Shown piece after piece: positions 48,502-60,225 of a DNA stretch of 64,000 nucleotides. Below the pieces are notes generated by a model. The model was not told the DNA's origin, made no database searches, and was given only the letters and a program-made list of their open reading frames with translations. A program made the translations under genes and the position numbers. Position 1 is the stretch's first letter, and each line of letters starts with the position of its first letter. This DNA is from Channallabes apus (lineage: Eukaryota > Chordata > Actinopteri > Siluriformes > Clariidae): positions 10,187,203-10,251,202 of the forward strand of contig CM060131.1 in the NCBI GenBank assembly GCA_030522415.1, read 5' to 3'.

Positions 48502-49620
48502 TATCTGAAATTCTGTATGTTTGAGCTGAAACAATAACGTATTAGAAAAGGGCCATTAAGAAAAACATTAATTACTCATCCTATGGGAACTGTGCTATTG
48601 TTCAAAACAGTTATTATAAAATGAGACACAACCTGACCACAGACGAATCAGATCTGAATATTTAACCTTACTCTGGTATAATTGGTGAGTGTTTAATCAC
48701 GTTCTAGTGCTCAAGAATGGACTTGATAATGACTGAAATCAATTAGCATTTTAGCTTTTTTTTTTTTTATATCCATAAAGGAACCAGACTGGCATTGCAT
48801 TTGAGAAGATCCTTTACCAGTCCACCCTCCATGTTTCCAAAAATAAATAAATAAATACATTTAAAAAAGCTATTTCAACAAACAAATCATGCTGCCTTAA
48901 ATTATAAAGGCTTTGAAATCGAGCCAGCATTATCTAACAAATGCAAAATCCAAAGCCTGTTCAGGCAGCGTCAATCACTTCACCTATCCATGCTAACAGC
49001 AGTTTTGCAGTTGAAACTGGAATGAGAAAACTAGATGAGGGCCGAGCTGAACACAAAGTGCCGAGATCTTAGTCGAGCTTTGAGTGCTTGGAGAAAGCGG
49101 CACTCCTCTGCAAGCTTGTGAGACTCTACACAGCTCGTAGTGATGAGTGGGAATATGTGGAGGCTATACAGAAGTGTGTGCATGCGTGTGTAAAAGAGAT
49201 CGAGAGAGTGTGTGAGTGGGTGGGCGAGTTGCTGAAGAACAGGAAAAAGTCGAGGCTTTGTAGAGTTAGGACCACGGCGCCGCTCTGAGCACTCGACGCT
49301 TTCATGAAAGAAAGAAAGAAAGAATTGTAAAGCTTTTAAATCGATACTTGGTAAAACAGCGCTGAAGCCATCAGACTGCGAGGAATATACAAGCACAAGA
49401 GGAACCAGGCATGTGCGTAGGTGATTCTTTGTAATTATGTAACCGATTAATAAATCAAGTAACGAAATCAAAATATCTGGAAGTAATTAAATCGATGAAT
49501 AAACAATAAATAACTGAAACAGGCAGAACATGAGACGAACGAAAAAAGAAATCATAGTGTAATAACACTATAAAAATAAAATATATTATTAATAAGAATT
49601 TTTTTTTAAGTGCCCATGAT
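48502..49620. other. Intronic stretch, nothing recognised
   Basis: The 146-codon minus-strand frame at 49031-49471 shows no motif and no splice context. Confidence 0.55.
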
Positions 49621-49637
49621 CACTGCAGCAGTTTTTT

Positions 49638-50070
49638 TTTTTTTTTTTTTTAGATTTTTCTCCCTAATTTAGTCGTGTCCAATTCCTTCCCGTCACTAGG
49701 GGGCTCCCACATTAAGGCTACTTACTACCATTCAGCCAGGAGGGCCGAGGGCAGTCACATGTTTCCTCCGAACCATGTGACACCAGCCGACCTCTTTTTT
49801 CCGTACTGCTCGCTCACGCACCGTTGGGGGCGGCGTAACACACTTGGAGGACAGCGCTATCTGCTTCCTCCGCCCCGAATGGCGTAGAGCTGTGATTAAT
49901 GTGGGAGCACCAAGTACCAAGTACCTCTCATCCCTCCCTGCTGAGAGAGCTCGGCCAATTTAGCTCTCTCGAGACCTCCGGCTGTGAGAGGTTACAGCAT
50001 CACCCGGGAACCGAACCAGCGATCTCCGGATGATAGGGCGAGCACTTTACCACTGCGCCACTCAAAGGCA
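49638..50070 (-). repeat. tRNA-derived SINE with 17-bp target duplication
   Basis: The minus strand begins at 50070 with an A box (TGGCGCAGTGG) and a B box GGTTCGGTTCC (50007-50017), continues through a body of about 350 bp and ends in a poly(A) tract (plus-strand T run at 49631-49650). CACTGCAGCAGTTTTTT occurs immediately on both sides (49621-49637, 50071-50087), showing retroposition. The two RNA polymerase III boxes are intact enough to suggest a moderately young copy. The 62-70 codon frames inside are not genes. Confidence 0.85.
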
Positions 50071-50460
50071 CACTGCAGCAGTTTTTTACTGCCATAAACC
50101 TAATGCCCTCTCATCTAATGTTCCTAGGTGTGGTATCTCACAAACTAATTAGGCCTCCACTGTAACATATTTATCTCCAGGATTTTTCTAAGGAAGTTTA
50201 GTTCCTCTCATGATGGTATCAAAACAAATATTTTGGTATTGTGACTGTAGATGCGGTATTGTAGATGCGGTATTTGGTATTATTTCACTAGTTTTGACGC
50301 GTAGCTTTGGTTTGAAGTTTCACTCACACAACAGAAGTCTGATCTCTTTGTCTCTTGTAGGTTATTTTGTCAGCATCAAAGAATCAACACTTCATACAGT
50401 CGTCTTGAGTAAATCCACTGTGATTACAACACATGTTGCTGTATCTTATAAACTTCTTGA

Positions 50461-50570
50461 ATTACGATTAGCTTACGCATATAACAACACATTTGTTGTA
50501 CATCTGATTACAGTTAGCTTACCTATATAACAACACTTTTGTTGTATATATCTGCTTACGGGTAGCTTAC
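50461..50570. repeat. Tandem repeat of a 46-48 bp unit
   Basis: Unit 1 (50461-50506) and unit 2 (50507-50554) share ATTAC-TTAGCTTAC-TATAACAACAC and TTTGTTGTA blocks; a third partial unit follows (50555-50570). Each unit has an internal inverted repeat ACAACA/TGTTGT. Confidence 0.8.
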
Positions 50571-51914
50571 GGTCAAAAGCTTGTGTTTCCGTAGCCTTCC
50601 GCATCTAAACTGACTTTTCTATCATGCGATAGTCATACAAACACATGTCATAGTGGAATGACATCACAGACCAACTTACAATTGTCAAAATGGATGCTTA
50701 ACTAACACATTCAAGGCTTATGGCTTATGTAATAAACTTAATGCTTAATTCTTAACTAATGAATAGAATAAGGTAGAATGAAATTAATTACAACAAATAA
50801 AATAAACAAATTCTGCAGAGCCATCTTACATAACAAATGTGATATGGCTCTTACAGTGACAACACTACAAGACCGAAGATAAGCTCTCATGATTCAGATA
50901 AACCCCCAACACCAGTCATGTGACTCAGCTGAATTATGACAGAGACCACTCTCTACACTTTCCCAGTGCGTTCACATGGAAAATAACTGAGTTTAAGGGG
51001 TGAGTTAATAAGAAAAAGAGAAAAACCCTCACAAAACATTCCAAAGAAAATATCTGACAATGTTCCACACGCCCACAACATACAGGAAATTTGTGCAATG
51101 TGATTCATTAGCTCGTTCGTTTCAGAAGCAGGGACGCACGTGGTGCTTCGCTGGGATTCGGTTGAGACGCCGTGTAACGAAATGAATTCATTAAAAGAGT
51201 GCAACATATCCATTTAATCCCTTAAGCATGTTCTACACTGTTATTACAGCTGTTTTAAGATGATTACTTGTCATGCTGTACAACATGATCCCAAAAAAAA
51301 TCTTGGACCAGTGCCATGATAGATATGTGAAAAAATATGGTATGCGTCTTCTCCGAGCCAGATTGTGTGTGAATCTTCGATAAAATAAAATATTAACATA
51401 AACATTATCTTAATATAGACAAACAAACACTGTGGTGCACATTTGATGAAAGTGGTGGCTCATGGTAGAAAACACAAAAAAGTATGACATCAAACTTATC
51501 GACTCATAAACTTCTTTCAATACTATTGCACCGATAACCCCACTTACCACCCCCCCCCCCCCCGTATCAAAGTGGGGTTCAATGTTGACACCTTTGATGA
51601 GCGACTGAAGTGGAACACAGTCTTTCTGGACATGACCAACAATATCTGGGCAGCAACAATATCAACACCACATGAACTGCAGGAACAATCAGGTCAGCTT
51701 TTGTGTTATTTCCTTTTTACATCAAGTAGTTTTATGTCAAAAAGTGAACATAAGGTTATGTTGGTGTGCTAGCTCGCAGTGCATCTCGGTTTAGTCGGTC
51801 TTTCTTGCAAAGCCAAGCTTTGCAGCACATCTCTCGCTTTAGTTCGTCTTGCTAACTTAGCTTACCTAGCTTAGCATCAAATCTTGGTCTTTGAGTGTTT
51901 CCTTTTCAATTCAA
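50571..51914. other. Intronic stretch, nothing recognised
   Basis: AT-rich; a poly(C) run at about 51551-51563 is the only notable feature. Confidence 0.6.
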
Positions 51915-52115
51915 ATCAATTTGGTTATATTTCGCCTTTAACAAAATGTCACAAAGCAGCTTTATAGAATCAAGAGAAAATCAGGGAAGCGCATATTAAA
52001 TGTGTGAGAAAATAAGTGTAAATTAAAATGAACAGACCGTCCCTGATGAGCAAGCCGAGGGGCGACGGTGGCAAGGAAAAAGTCCCTGAAGAATTCTGTT
52101 TGTGTTCTGTGACAA
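51915..52115 (+). repeat. Dispersed fish repeat
   Basis: Contains TGTCACAAAGCAGCTTTATA and GATGAGCAAGCCGAGGGGCG then ACGGTGGCAAGGAAAAAGTC, a block order familiar from many otophysan fish introns. No coding content. Confidence 0.55.
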
Positions 52116-52270
52116 CAGTGATAGTAGAATACAACGATGCGTTTCATTTGATAATCACAAACTTGTAAACTTTACCTCGTCGTGGGTAAAAGCACGCTCG
52201 TGTGCACATTTAAATGACTTTTCGAGCACTGACAACAGACATGTTGATTTTTTTTTTTAAATATACAAGT

Positions 52271-52435
52271 ATGCGCCAAAATAGACCAAAGAGGAAATTT
52301 ATGGATGCAGTGAGAGAGGACATGAAGTTAGTTGGTGTGAGAGAAGAGGATGCAGAGGATAGGGTTAGATGGAGGCAGATGATTCGCTGTGGCGACCCCT
52401 GAAAGGGAACAGCCGAAAGACAAAGAAGAAGATGC
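52271..52435 (+). mobile_element. 5'-truncated RTE-type LINE, 3' end
   Basis: The plus strand encodes the reverse-transcriptase C-terminus FMDAVREDMKLVGVREED, then DRVRWRQMIRCGDP and a stop at about 52400. This is followed by the characteristic tail AACAGCCGAAAGACAAAGAA. The motif order matches fish RTE-clade LINEs; everything upstream is missing, as is usual for LINE insertions. Confidence 0.8.
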
Positions 52436-53164
52436 GCCAAAATAGACAGTACTGAAATGAAAAGACTAACAACATCACCTTGTCATCTGTGAGTTTATTT
52501 ATCTTGAAATAAACGAACATACAAACTTTAGCATGTTGATTAAACTACATTTATCTCCTGCTTAGCTCCTCCAATGTGCTGAAAAAGTCAGTCCTTGGTC
52601 TCTGATCAGGGAAGCAAAACTGTCCCGGACCATCTTCATCTTTATTTCTGCTCTGAATCACACCCCTTTAAGCGCTGCCTATCAAGTGGACATGTCCGTT
52701 CTGATCTGACACCACGGGGGCTGCTTGGCTGGGAGTGATTCGTGTGAAAGACTCGCTGTCCATTCATCATCGTTTCCTTCCTGTTTCACATTGCTTGCCA
52801 TCGAGGATTCTCCTCCGTGCTCCCTCGGCTTCCTCTGAGCAGCTCATCACACCCCCCTACCCCTCCCCATTTCCGTCCATGCTCTTCCAGAGCGGACCTT
52901 TAAATTGCACTGGCAGATCGATAGGAAACTCCTGATGAACACGGAGTTGTGAACAAGAAGTTCCCCTGGGATCGGCGATGGACTTGTTCCACCACTGTGC
53001 AGGCCAAAATATCTGAGCTCATTAAGCAAAGTACACACGGAGCCGTTTCCTAAGTGAGAATCAATTACTCTTTTCATATTCAGTTAAGTTTCGTCTCCAT
53101 TTCCATGCCATTTCTACTTTACAGGATCCTAGCACAACACTCAAAAAAAAATAAACACACACAC

Positions 53165-53235
53165 ATGAAAAAAAGTAAAGCTGCTTTGAGACAATGACAA
53201 TTGTTAAAACCGCTATACAAATAAATTGAATAGAA
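53165..53235 (+). repeat. 3' end of a dispersed fish repeat
   Basis: GCTGCTTTGAGACAATGACA followed by TAAAACCGCTATACAAATAA and ATTGAAT is a common repeat end in fish DNA. Confidence 0.55.
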
Positions 53236-54514
53236 AAAAATCCAATCTGCTCGGTCAACTCTAAAATTAACAGATTTAACTAAAACTTGTTATTACTGAC
53301 AGACGGATCAGAGAAGAAGTGAGTTTGTTAGGTCAAAGCCAGCGAGCCTGATAACAAACCTATACAACACTGCTAATTTCTTGCCCTCATCATTGCCATC
53401 CAAGCATTTGTGCAAAAAGTCTCTGGTACCAGAACGTTGCAGCAGCTAAAGCTATAACAAAGTTTTCAGACTTTTAGAGATCTTTATGCTTCCTGGTTTG
53501 TCAGTAACAGGACAAACTGCATTTTTGCGTCTCACTAAACGCAAGACATGAAAAAGAAAAAGATATGCTTGTGAGGCAACTACTGTTCATATTCGAACTG
53601 AAAGGTTCTGTTCACATACATAATAATACGTATGGTGTGCTATTCCTTAACAAATATAGAATTATCAGTATTAAACTGTTCTACTGGTCTATGAGGAATA
53701 AACTCAGGACAGGACAAAAATGAAGGCATCTCAAAAATGTATTGGTTGTTGCTCATAAGCAACCCTATGAGACGTTGGTGGATGTGAAACTCTAACAAGG
53801 TCATGGGAAAATTAAAACGCTGTTAAATAGTTTAACGTTTAAATGTTATAAGTGCGGGCTTTTCATATTACGACATCCTGAGTTGTTTGATGCGGTGTGT
53901 TATACATCTCGCATCTGAAAATGAAGTTGAATCGATGAGACGAAAGCACCTGTTTTTCATCGGCACGCTCCTGTCGGACAGGTCTCACTGGTTCGGGTGG
54001 CTGAGATGAAACAAGTGAAACAGCTGAACTTGGACAGGTGCGACTGCGGCTTCCTTTTACATCTGATAGACCTTTCATTCATGGTGAGCCTACAGGAATG
54101 AGTGGTTTGAAGTACTACAGGCACAACGAGCTGAGGAACAGGACTATATCTTTGGTGATCACTATCTTCGGTGTCTCTACAGTAAGCGTGCAGGACAGTC
54201 GGTTAGGTGGCATGCGCCAATGCAAATACAGCTCTGGTTAATGTTTAATTAACAGTTGGGTTAAATTTTACACACGAACAACAAATAGCTGCTGCTGATA
54301 ATCCACTATGGTTATACAGGTCTGGGGAAACCCCTTTATGGCCACATTTTCTACACATACTACGACTCATGTATCATGTGTTTCCAACCACAAGTAAAGA
54401 TTTCTATTCTGATTACATCAGAAAAAAAAATACGAGAGGACACTGTATTAATACTTTTCAATCCAATTCCACCAAAATATTCTGTGCAGTTACAGAAAAA
54501 AACAATACTATTTT

Positions 54515-54690
54515 TTCGGCTGCTCCCATAAAGGGGTTGCCACAGTGGACCATCTGTTCCACATATGATACAACCGCATACGGGTGCCCTTCCTGAAGCA
54601 ACCCTCCCATTCGGTTTGGACTTGGCATGACTGGCACTAAGGATCCCCTGCATCCAGTGACTGGATTTTGGGCAATGGCTGGGAATCAAA
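54515..54690 (-). repeat. Divergent SINE copy related to the one at 60.2 kb
   Basis: The segment GGGGTTGCCACAGTGGACCA with GGTGCCCTTCCTGAAGCAAC matches the body and RTE-like tail of the SINE at 60226-60414, and GGAATCAAACC at its right end is a decayed inverted B box. Boundaries approximate. Confidence 0.55.
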
Positions 54691-57516
54691 CCAAATTCAA
54701 ACCATTTTTAAAGAATTTTACAATAGCCAACGACAGAAAGAGAGTTCTCCTCGTCGTCATTCAAATCACTAAAACTCAAAAGGTTTTTATACAGACTGAC
54801 ACTTTTGTTGATCAGTTTTGTTAAACTTCTTCCCTAAAATGATCTTTGTTATGCAGACACCAAGGCAAGGTCTGAAAGTAGCAGAAACAAAAATGTCTCT
54901 TTAAAGTAAATTTTTTTTCGTGCCTGCTTGTAGAGACGACTCATGGGGCTATAAGTCATAGGACATATGGTGCGTGCAGTATGGATTACTACAAGCTTGA
55001 GGAAGTCAAGTAAGGACAATAAAATGTTTCTAGTGTGATAAATCTCTCAAACCTGTGGTCTAAGGGTCTGTCTATGAGGAAAAAACTCTGAGTCAGTCAG
55101 TCTCTCTCTCTCTCTCTCTCTCTCTAAGGAAGGAACTCCTGGTCTGCGCACACTGTGGCGAGCGCGCCTATTCAACATCTGTGTTTATCCTCCGGCTCAA
55201 ACCAAACAGGCTATATTTACTCCGGTCTAACAGGCCGGGAGACTGAGGGACAGAGAGCCACAGATCTCTGCCTTTAAAGATGCCTGATGGAAAAATGCTG
55301 CCTCTATTGCTAACTATGTAGAATGTTGTTTAAATAAGTATTTAATAAAAATGTAATTGCTTTCTGGGTTTGTCTTGAGTGATTTTTGCGTTTGCTAATT
55401 TGGTGAGCTTAAACAAGGAGAGAAAAGCGACCACGAGGGAGAAAAAAACCCGCAACAATGCTAATTTGGATACTTACGCTAAACCTTATCTGATGACGGC
55501 AGGAAGAATGCTGCAATGTCCTACGTGCTAGCGTCCAAAAATGTCAGAGAGGCTTATTTAGAAATCAATAAGCAATAAGGGCTATGGCTATAGCTTTTAG
55601 AGCCCTTTAGTGATGCTTTAAATTATAAGCAGTGTACACTACTGAAGAGCACTGGACCATTATTTCCAATTCTAAGATTTAACTAAATGATAAATATATA
55701 TTAAGAGGTTATATGTCTGAAAACTAGTCTTTGCTTCAGGCTCAATTTAAACGATTGATGTGCATGTAAGAGTTTATCTGTGTGTATTGCTGATGAACTC
55801 CTGCTGTGTATATTTTAGAATAAGTTACGGTCACTGATTCTAGGTAAATGACTAGAAATTGGAAATGTCCATTTTTCCAGTGGAGGTGTTTGAAAGTTTA
55901 CTATATGATAAAATTAATTAAATAAATAAACTGAAAATGTGGGAAAACTTTGTTTGGTTCTGTATTTTGTTGCACTCTGTACAGACACTTTTACTCACGC
56001 AGGAAGTCAAATAAACGGAAATGACACTTTTTTTTTTTTTTAATAAATGAGTCAAGATACCCAAGCTCAAACTTTATTCCTTTATTGCGCCTATGAATCA
56101 CTCCCATATTCTTCTGAAATATCATATCTGGTCATTAAACCGAATTATAAAGCAACATGTGACTGTGAGACCAACAGGTCGTCTGAAAACCAAAATCACA
56201 AGCGCGAGGACTGTTTTTAACACACCCTCGTCGACTTCCCCTCACCATTATGCACTGAGCGATCCCGGACGTTACGATACTCCATTAGTCTGTGTGAGCT
56301 AACGGATTGAGTCAACATCACGGCGGCCTTTTGTTTGTTCAGTGTTCAAAGGAAACGGACCATGGAAATCAACACAGATATCTGTTTAACCTTATTGTTC
56401 TTTACGTCAAGAGCACAAATGCATCCAGACCGAAAATCCGCTAGACCATTCTCTGCTTACACAATTAAGATTTATTTATTTATTTATTCGTTTGTTCTAC
56501 ACACTTCCTGAGTAATAGCTCCAGTCCTGTGTTTTAGACTGCTTTCATTCTGTGAGATCTCTGTACCATACCGATCAGCATACCATACCATATGGTACGG
56601 TGTACTCAGGTACAGTTCGAATTAGGTATGCAAGCTAACCGTACCAAAACAGAAAAACCGAGGCTTAGAATTAACGCCTCCATATCATACCCGTTTCCTC
56701 TGAAATCTTACATGCATTACACATGTATTGTTTTTTGTATAACAGCATGGTTTGCCATGTTTTATTCCTTACAACGTATAGAAAGTTAGTTTGCTAGTGC
56801 ATTAATACAGCCAAACAAAAGAGGGGGGGGGGTACACACCACATATTAACAACTGTAACAAAAACCGAGCACCAACCAAACACCTGGAAGCAGTTATTCA
56901 TATTAACCTACTGCATTCAAATCCTCACAAACTGACACTGTATCCTCGTAATGTTATTTCCTTCAGGAGCAACGAAGTGAACCTTGCTACTAAGCGACAA
57001 GAGGAAATCGCATCACAAGCCGAAGATATCAGCAAGATAAAAATAACTCAAAACCTTCAACTTTAAACCAGGTGTTCCACATGCTCATGTAATATTTCGT
57101 AATGGTGCCAGAGAATCATCTGTTAGGTTTCGATAATAGTCACCTATTTGTTAAGCACTACAAACGAAAATGCGCATGTTGTGACTTCTATCTGCAGACA
57201 GGCTCATGAAAATCATTCTTCTTGACTCTATTATCAACGCTTATCCAACTACTCTCAAAAGAGGACACGTCATGGAAGCCTCATAAAAGACTTATTTTCA
57301 TATTTACCAGGATATTTCCTGCATGCCGTGTTGCTGATCTAACTATCTATTGATCTAGCACACGGCAACGTCACAAATCACAGACACACCTCAGATCCAC
57401 CGCAATGCAGACCAAGATAAAGATAAAAAAGGATAGATAGCTTAAAGGTGTCCATGAGAGTTTGTGCTTCATGGACTGTCCAGTGTCTGGGAAGCTTTCT
57501 GTCCAAATCCCTATTA
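54691..57516. other. Intronic stretch, nothing recognised
   Basis: AT-rich with short homopolymers and a (TC)n repeat; no coding or transposon boundary seen. Confidence 0.55.
55100..55125. repeat. Short (TC)n microsatellite
   Basis: About 13 TC units. Confidence 0.9.
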
Positions 57517-58811
57517 CAGTTAATGTTGGAAGTTTACATACACCTTTCCCAAATACAATTAAACTCAGTATTTCTAAATTCTTGCCTTTTGATTCGAGAA
57601 AACATTCCCTACCTTGTGTCAGTTAGGATCATTAAGAATGCGAAATGTCAGAATAATAGTAGAGAGAAAGATTTATTTCAGCTTTTATTTCTTCCATCAC
57701 ATTCCCAATGGGACAGACATTTACGTACAGTTAGTATTTGTTAATATTGCCTTTAAATTGTTTAACTTGGGTCAAACGTTTCTGGTAGCCTTCCAGAAGC
57801 TTCTTACAATAAGCTGCTGGAATTTTAGCCCATTCCTTGCCTGACAGAAATGGTGTAACTCAATCAGGTTTTTTAGATCTCTTCATGGCACACACTTTTT
57901 CAGTTCTGCTCACAGGCTTCCTATTAGATTAAGATGAGGGATTTGTGATGGCCACTCCAGTACATTTTTACACAATTTTGGAAGTATACCTGAGGTCACT
58001 GTTCATTTGGAAGATGCATTTGCGACCAAATTTTAACTTGACGGCTGATGTCATGAAATGTTGCTTCAACATACCCACATGATGCCATCTATTCTGAAGT
58101 GCACCAGTCACTCCTGCAGCAAAGCACCCACACAACATGATGCTGCCACCCCTGTGCTTCACATGGGGGTGGTTTTGTTCGCCTTGCCATCCTCTCCTTT
58201 TTCCTTCCAACAGTCATTATGGCCAAATATTTAAATTCTTGTTTCATCAGACCATTTGTCCCCATGTGCAGCTGTAATCGTTAGAATGGGTTTTTTTTAT
58301 CAGTGTTTGAGCAATGGCTTCTTCCTTGCTGAGAAGCCTTTCATGATGTGTCGATATTGATTACTGTGGATATAGATACTTTCTTACCTTTCTTACCTAA
58401 GGTCGTGGCTGATTTCTTTTGATTTTAATACAATGTCAAACAAAGTGGCTCTGAGTTTGAAGGGGCGCATTAAATACATGCACAGGTACTCCTCCAAAGG
58501 ACTTGAGTGATGCCGATGATATTTTTGGGAAGGGGGTTGTGTCTACTGTTTTTGTGTCTGTATTAGAACTTTTGGCTTGCACCGAGGACAGCAATCAATT
58601 TCGCTGCTCTTGTGTAGTGACAATAAAGATTCTATTCTACTCGATAAATAAAACCAGGACATCATTGTCAACTGAGTGCAAGTAAAGATTTAAGGTACTG
58701 TGAAATAATGTCAATGTGTAAACAATTGTTAGGGGAAAAAATTACTTATGTCCTGCATAAAGTAGATGTCTTAACTCGACCGAAGTGTATGTGAACTTCT
58801 GACTTCAACCA
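57517..58811 (-). pseudogene. Decayed Sleeping Beauty-type Tc1 element
   Basis: The left end reads CAGTTAATGTTGGAAGTTTA after TA; the right end reads ATGTGAACTTCTGACTTCAA before an altered final base and TA. Both match the terminal repeats of the salmonid-type (Sleeping Beauty) Tc1 group. Between them the minus strand keeps transposase pieces: GGSIMLCGCFAAG and KLKFGRKCIFQMNSD (about 58020-58160), then EWPSQIPHLN further left. The catalytic Asp of the usual QMDNDPKHT motif is Asn, and the usual NPIE motif reads NLIG, so the catalytic Glu is lost; stops and frameshifts occur. The N-terminal DNA-binding part is missing. At about 58510-58640 a short retroposon tail (ending GACAATAAAGATTCTATTC) interrupts the right arm. 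Confidence 0.85.
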
Positions 58812-59141
58812 TATATCATTAGAATGATTTTACTGTAATACAATATGTATTGATTAAGAGATGCTCAGAATATCAGAGTTTTTCTCTTTTTATTGTCTTG
58901 ATCCAACAATAGCTACATTACGCACGAATCCAAATCCAGATGTACGTATATCTAAACCTTCATCATAATCAGGACATTGTGCAGCTATGCACAAAGTCAT
59001 AGTGAAGAATATAAAGCAGAAACAAGGCAACACAGCAGGTACAGAATACCCATAATGCAGTCGCATGTTTGTATGGAAATAGGGAGTAGGCCACCAGGGC
59101 AGGTGAGGGAACACACAAACTCTGGCATGCGTTCATGTTCG

Positions 59142-59162
59142 TGCGCATGCGCAGTACGTCAC
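59142..59162. promoter_or_regulatory. Second NRF1-like site next to a CRE-like site
   Basis: TGCGCATGCGCA at 59142-59153 is followed two bases later by TACGTCAC (59155-59162), a cAMP-response-element-like sequence. The pair lies about 430 bp inside the presumed first intron, so it could serve an alternative start or an intronic regulatory element. I see no clear exon beside it. Confidence 0.35.
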
Positions 59163-59594
59163 CAGGAACGACCCACGGTTTATACGCGAACATTTCTTTC
59201 ATATGGCATCTATCTCTAATGTAAAGTTATGGCAGTGTGTATGTTCATTAAAACCACCGTGTAAAACACACACACGTGAAAAAAGAGAGAGAATAAGGAA
59301 AGAAAGCAGTAGTCCAGATGTAGGCTTAAGCAGAATCCTTAATGGCTGTGTTAGTTACCCCCGGTGTAAATGTGCAACCCTGGATAGGGAATACCGAGTT
59401 TTCCAACCGACATAGTGCACATGTCCAGAGGAGACTGCTGTGGGAACAGTAAGCTCAGTCAGATAGTATGGAATTAGCAACAGGGCTAACAGGTCGCGTT
59501 TACCTTCGCTAGTGTTTACTCGTCACTTAGCATTTGTTGATTGAAATACTTAAGTGAACACCGCAGAATTCGTTTTAAAAGCAGCGTTTCTTAC

Positions 59595-59770
59595 CTCTGG
59601 CGCTCCGCTCGGACCGGGAAAGAGTTAAATTCCGTCGGGAGTCGAGAATTTTCTTCAGTATGATTCAGAATCCAGAATGTAAAGTGTCGTTTCTCGCCCA
59701 GCACTGAGGTGTAAACGGCTCCTCTCCCGGCGCTCGCGCTCTCTCTCTCTCTCTCGCTCATTCCCAGCTA
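59595..59770 (-). other. sipa1l3: Probable non-coding exon 1 of sipa1l3
   Basis: The minus strand reads GCCAGAG|GTAAGAAACG, a near-perfect donor ending an exon at 59595, preceded by a CpG-rich block unlike the AT-rich surroundings. The 5' boundary near 59770 is a guess from where CpG-rich sequence gives way to the putative promoter. An ATG at 59761-59759, starting in a short GA repeat, opens a frame with no stop for 55 codons to the donor (phase 2). If joined to the acceptor at 1966 the frame continues to a TAA two bases before the main ATG (see findings). No transcript data are available to confirm the exon. Confidence 0.5.
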
Positions 59771-59830
59771 ACCGAAACCGCACGCGTGCACACACGCACA
59801 CTGTGCCATTGCGCATGCGCACGCCAAAAC
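59700..59830 (-). promoter_or_regulatory. CpG-rich, TATA-less promoter candidate
   Basis: This is the only clear cluster of CpG dinucleotides with a flanking consensus splice donor in the right half of the window. It contains GCGCTCGCGCT, CGCACGCGTGC and an NRF1-like palindrome, with no TATA box in the minus-strand upstream region. That pattern is typical of vertebrate CpG promoters. It would fire leftward into the putative exon 1. The start site cannot be placed from sequence. Confidence 0.5.
59811..59820. promoter_or_regulatory. NRF1-like site
   Basis: The palindrome GCGCATGCGC matches the core of the vertebrate NRF1 consensus exactly. It lies 50-60 bp upstream of the presumed exon 1. NRF1 sites are characteristic of CpG-island promoters. 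Confidence 0.55.
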
Positions 59831-60225
59831 CTACCACTAAGGAAAAATGAATGAATGTGCACGTCTTCCTCATCAAATGAAACGACGTTTGTTTAATTAA
59901 TATTGGGTTTATTTACTTGAAGAAATTGGAGGCATTTGTGGAGTACAATCTTAACAGCAAGCTCTGTAGCGTGCAGAAATAACGATACTCCTTTTTTTTT
60001 TATTCTGCAGATAATTTTTTGACAGTTTGCTCAGGAAATAGACTAAAAACATAACAATCCACAATTCTTCATGTTACTGTTTCTAATTTGTATTAGTGAG
60101 ACCCTCAAAATTTAAAGGCATGAAGAACAACAATCTAATAATAATAATAATAATAATAATTACTATTATTATTATCATCATCGTCATCATTATTATATCC
60201 TTCTTCTTAAATAATAATCTATATA

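Larger units (their letters stand above)
1967..59594 (-). other. sipa1l3: Large first intron of sipa1l3 (inferred)
   Basis: Interval between the acceptor at 1966 and the donor after 59595, both on the minus strand. No other exon with convincing coding signal was found in it; its content is mostly microsatellites and transposon remnants listed separately. Additional untranslated or alternative first exons could be hidden inside. Long first introns are usual in this gene family. The pairing of the two splice sites is inference and depends on exon 1 being correctly assigned. Confidence 0.5.

Noticed and set aside
49031..49471. 146-codon minus-strand frame
   Set aside because: No homology recognised; the start region is ordinary AT-rich intron.
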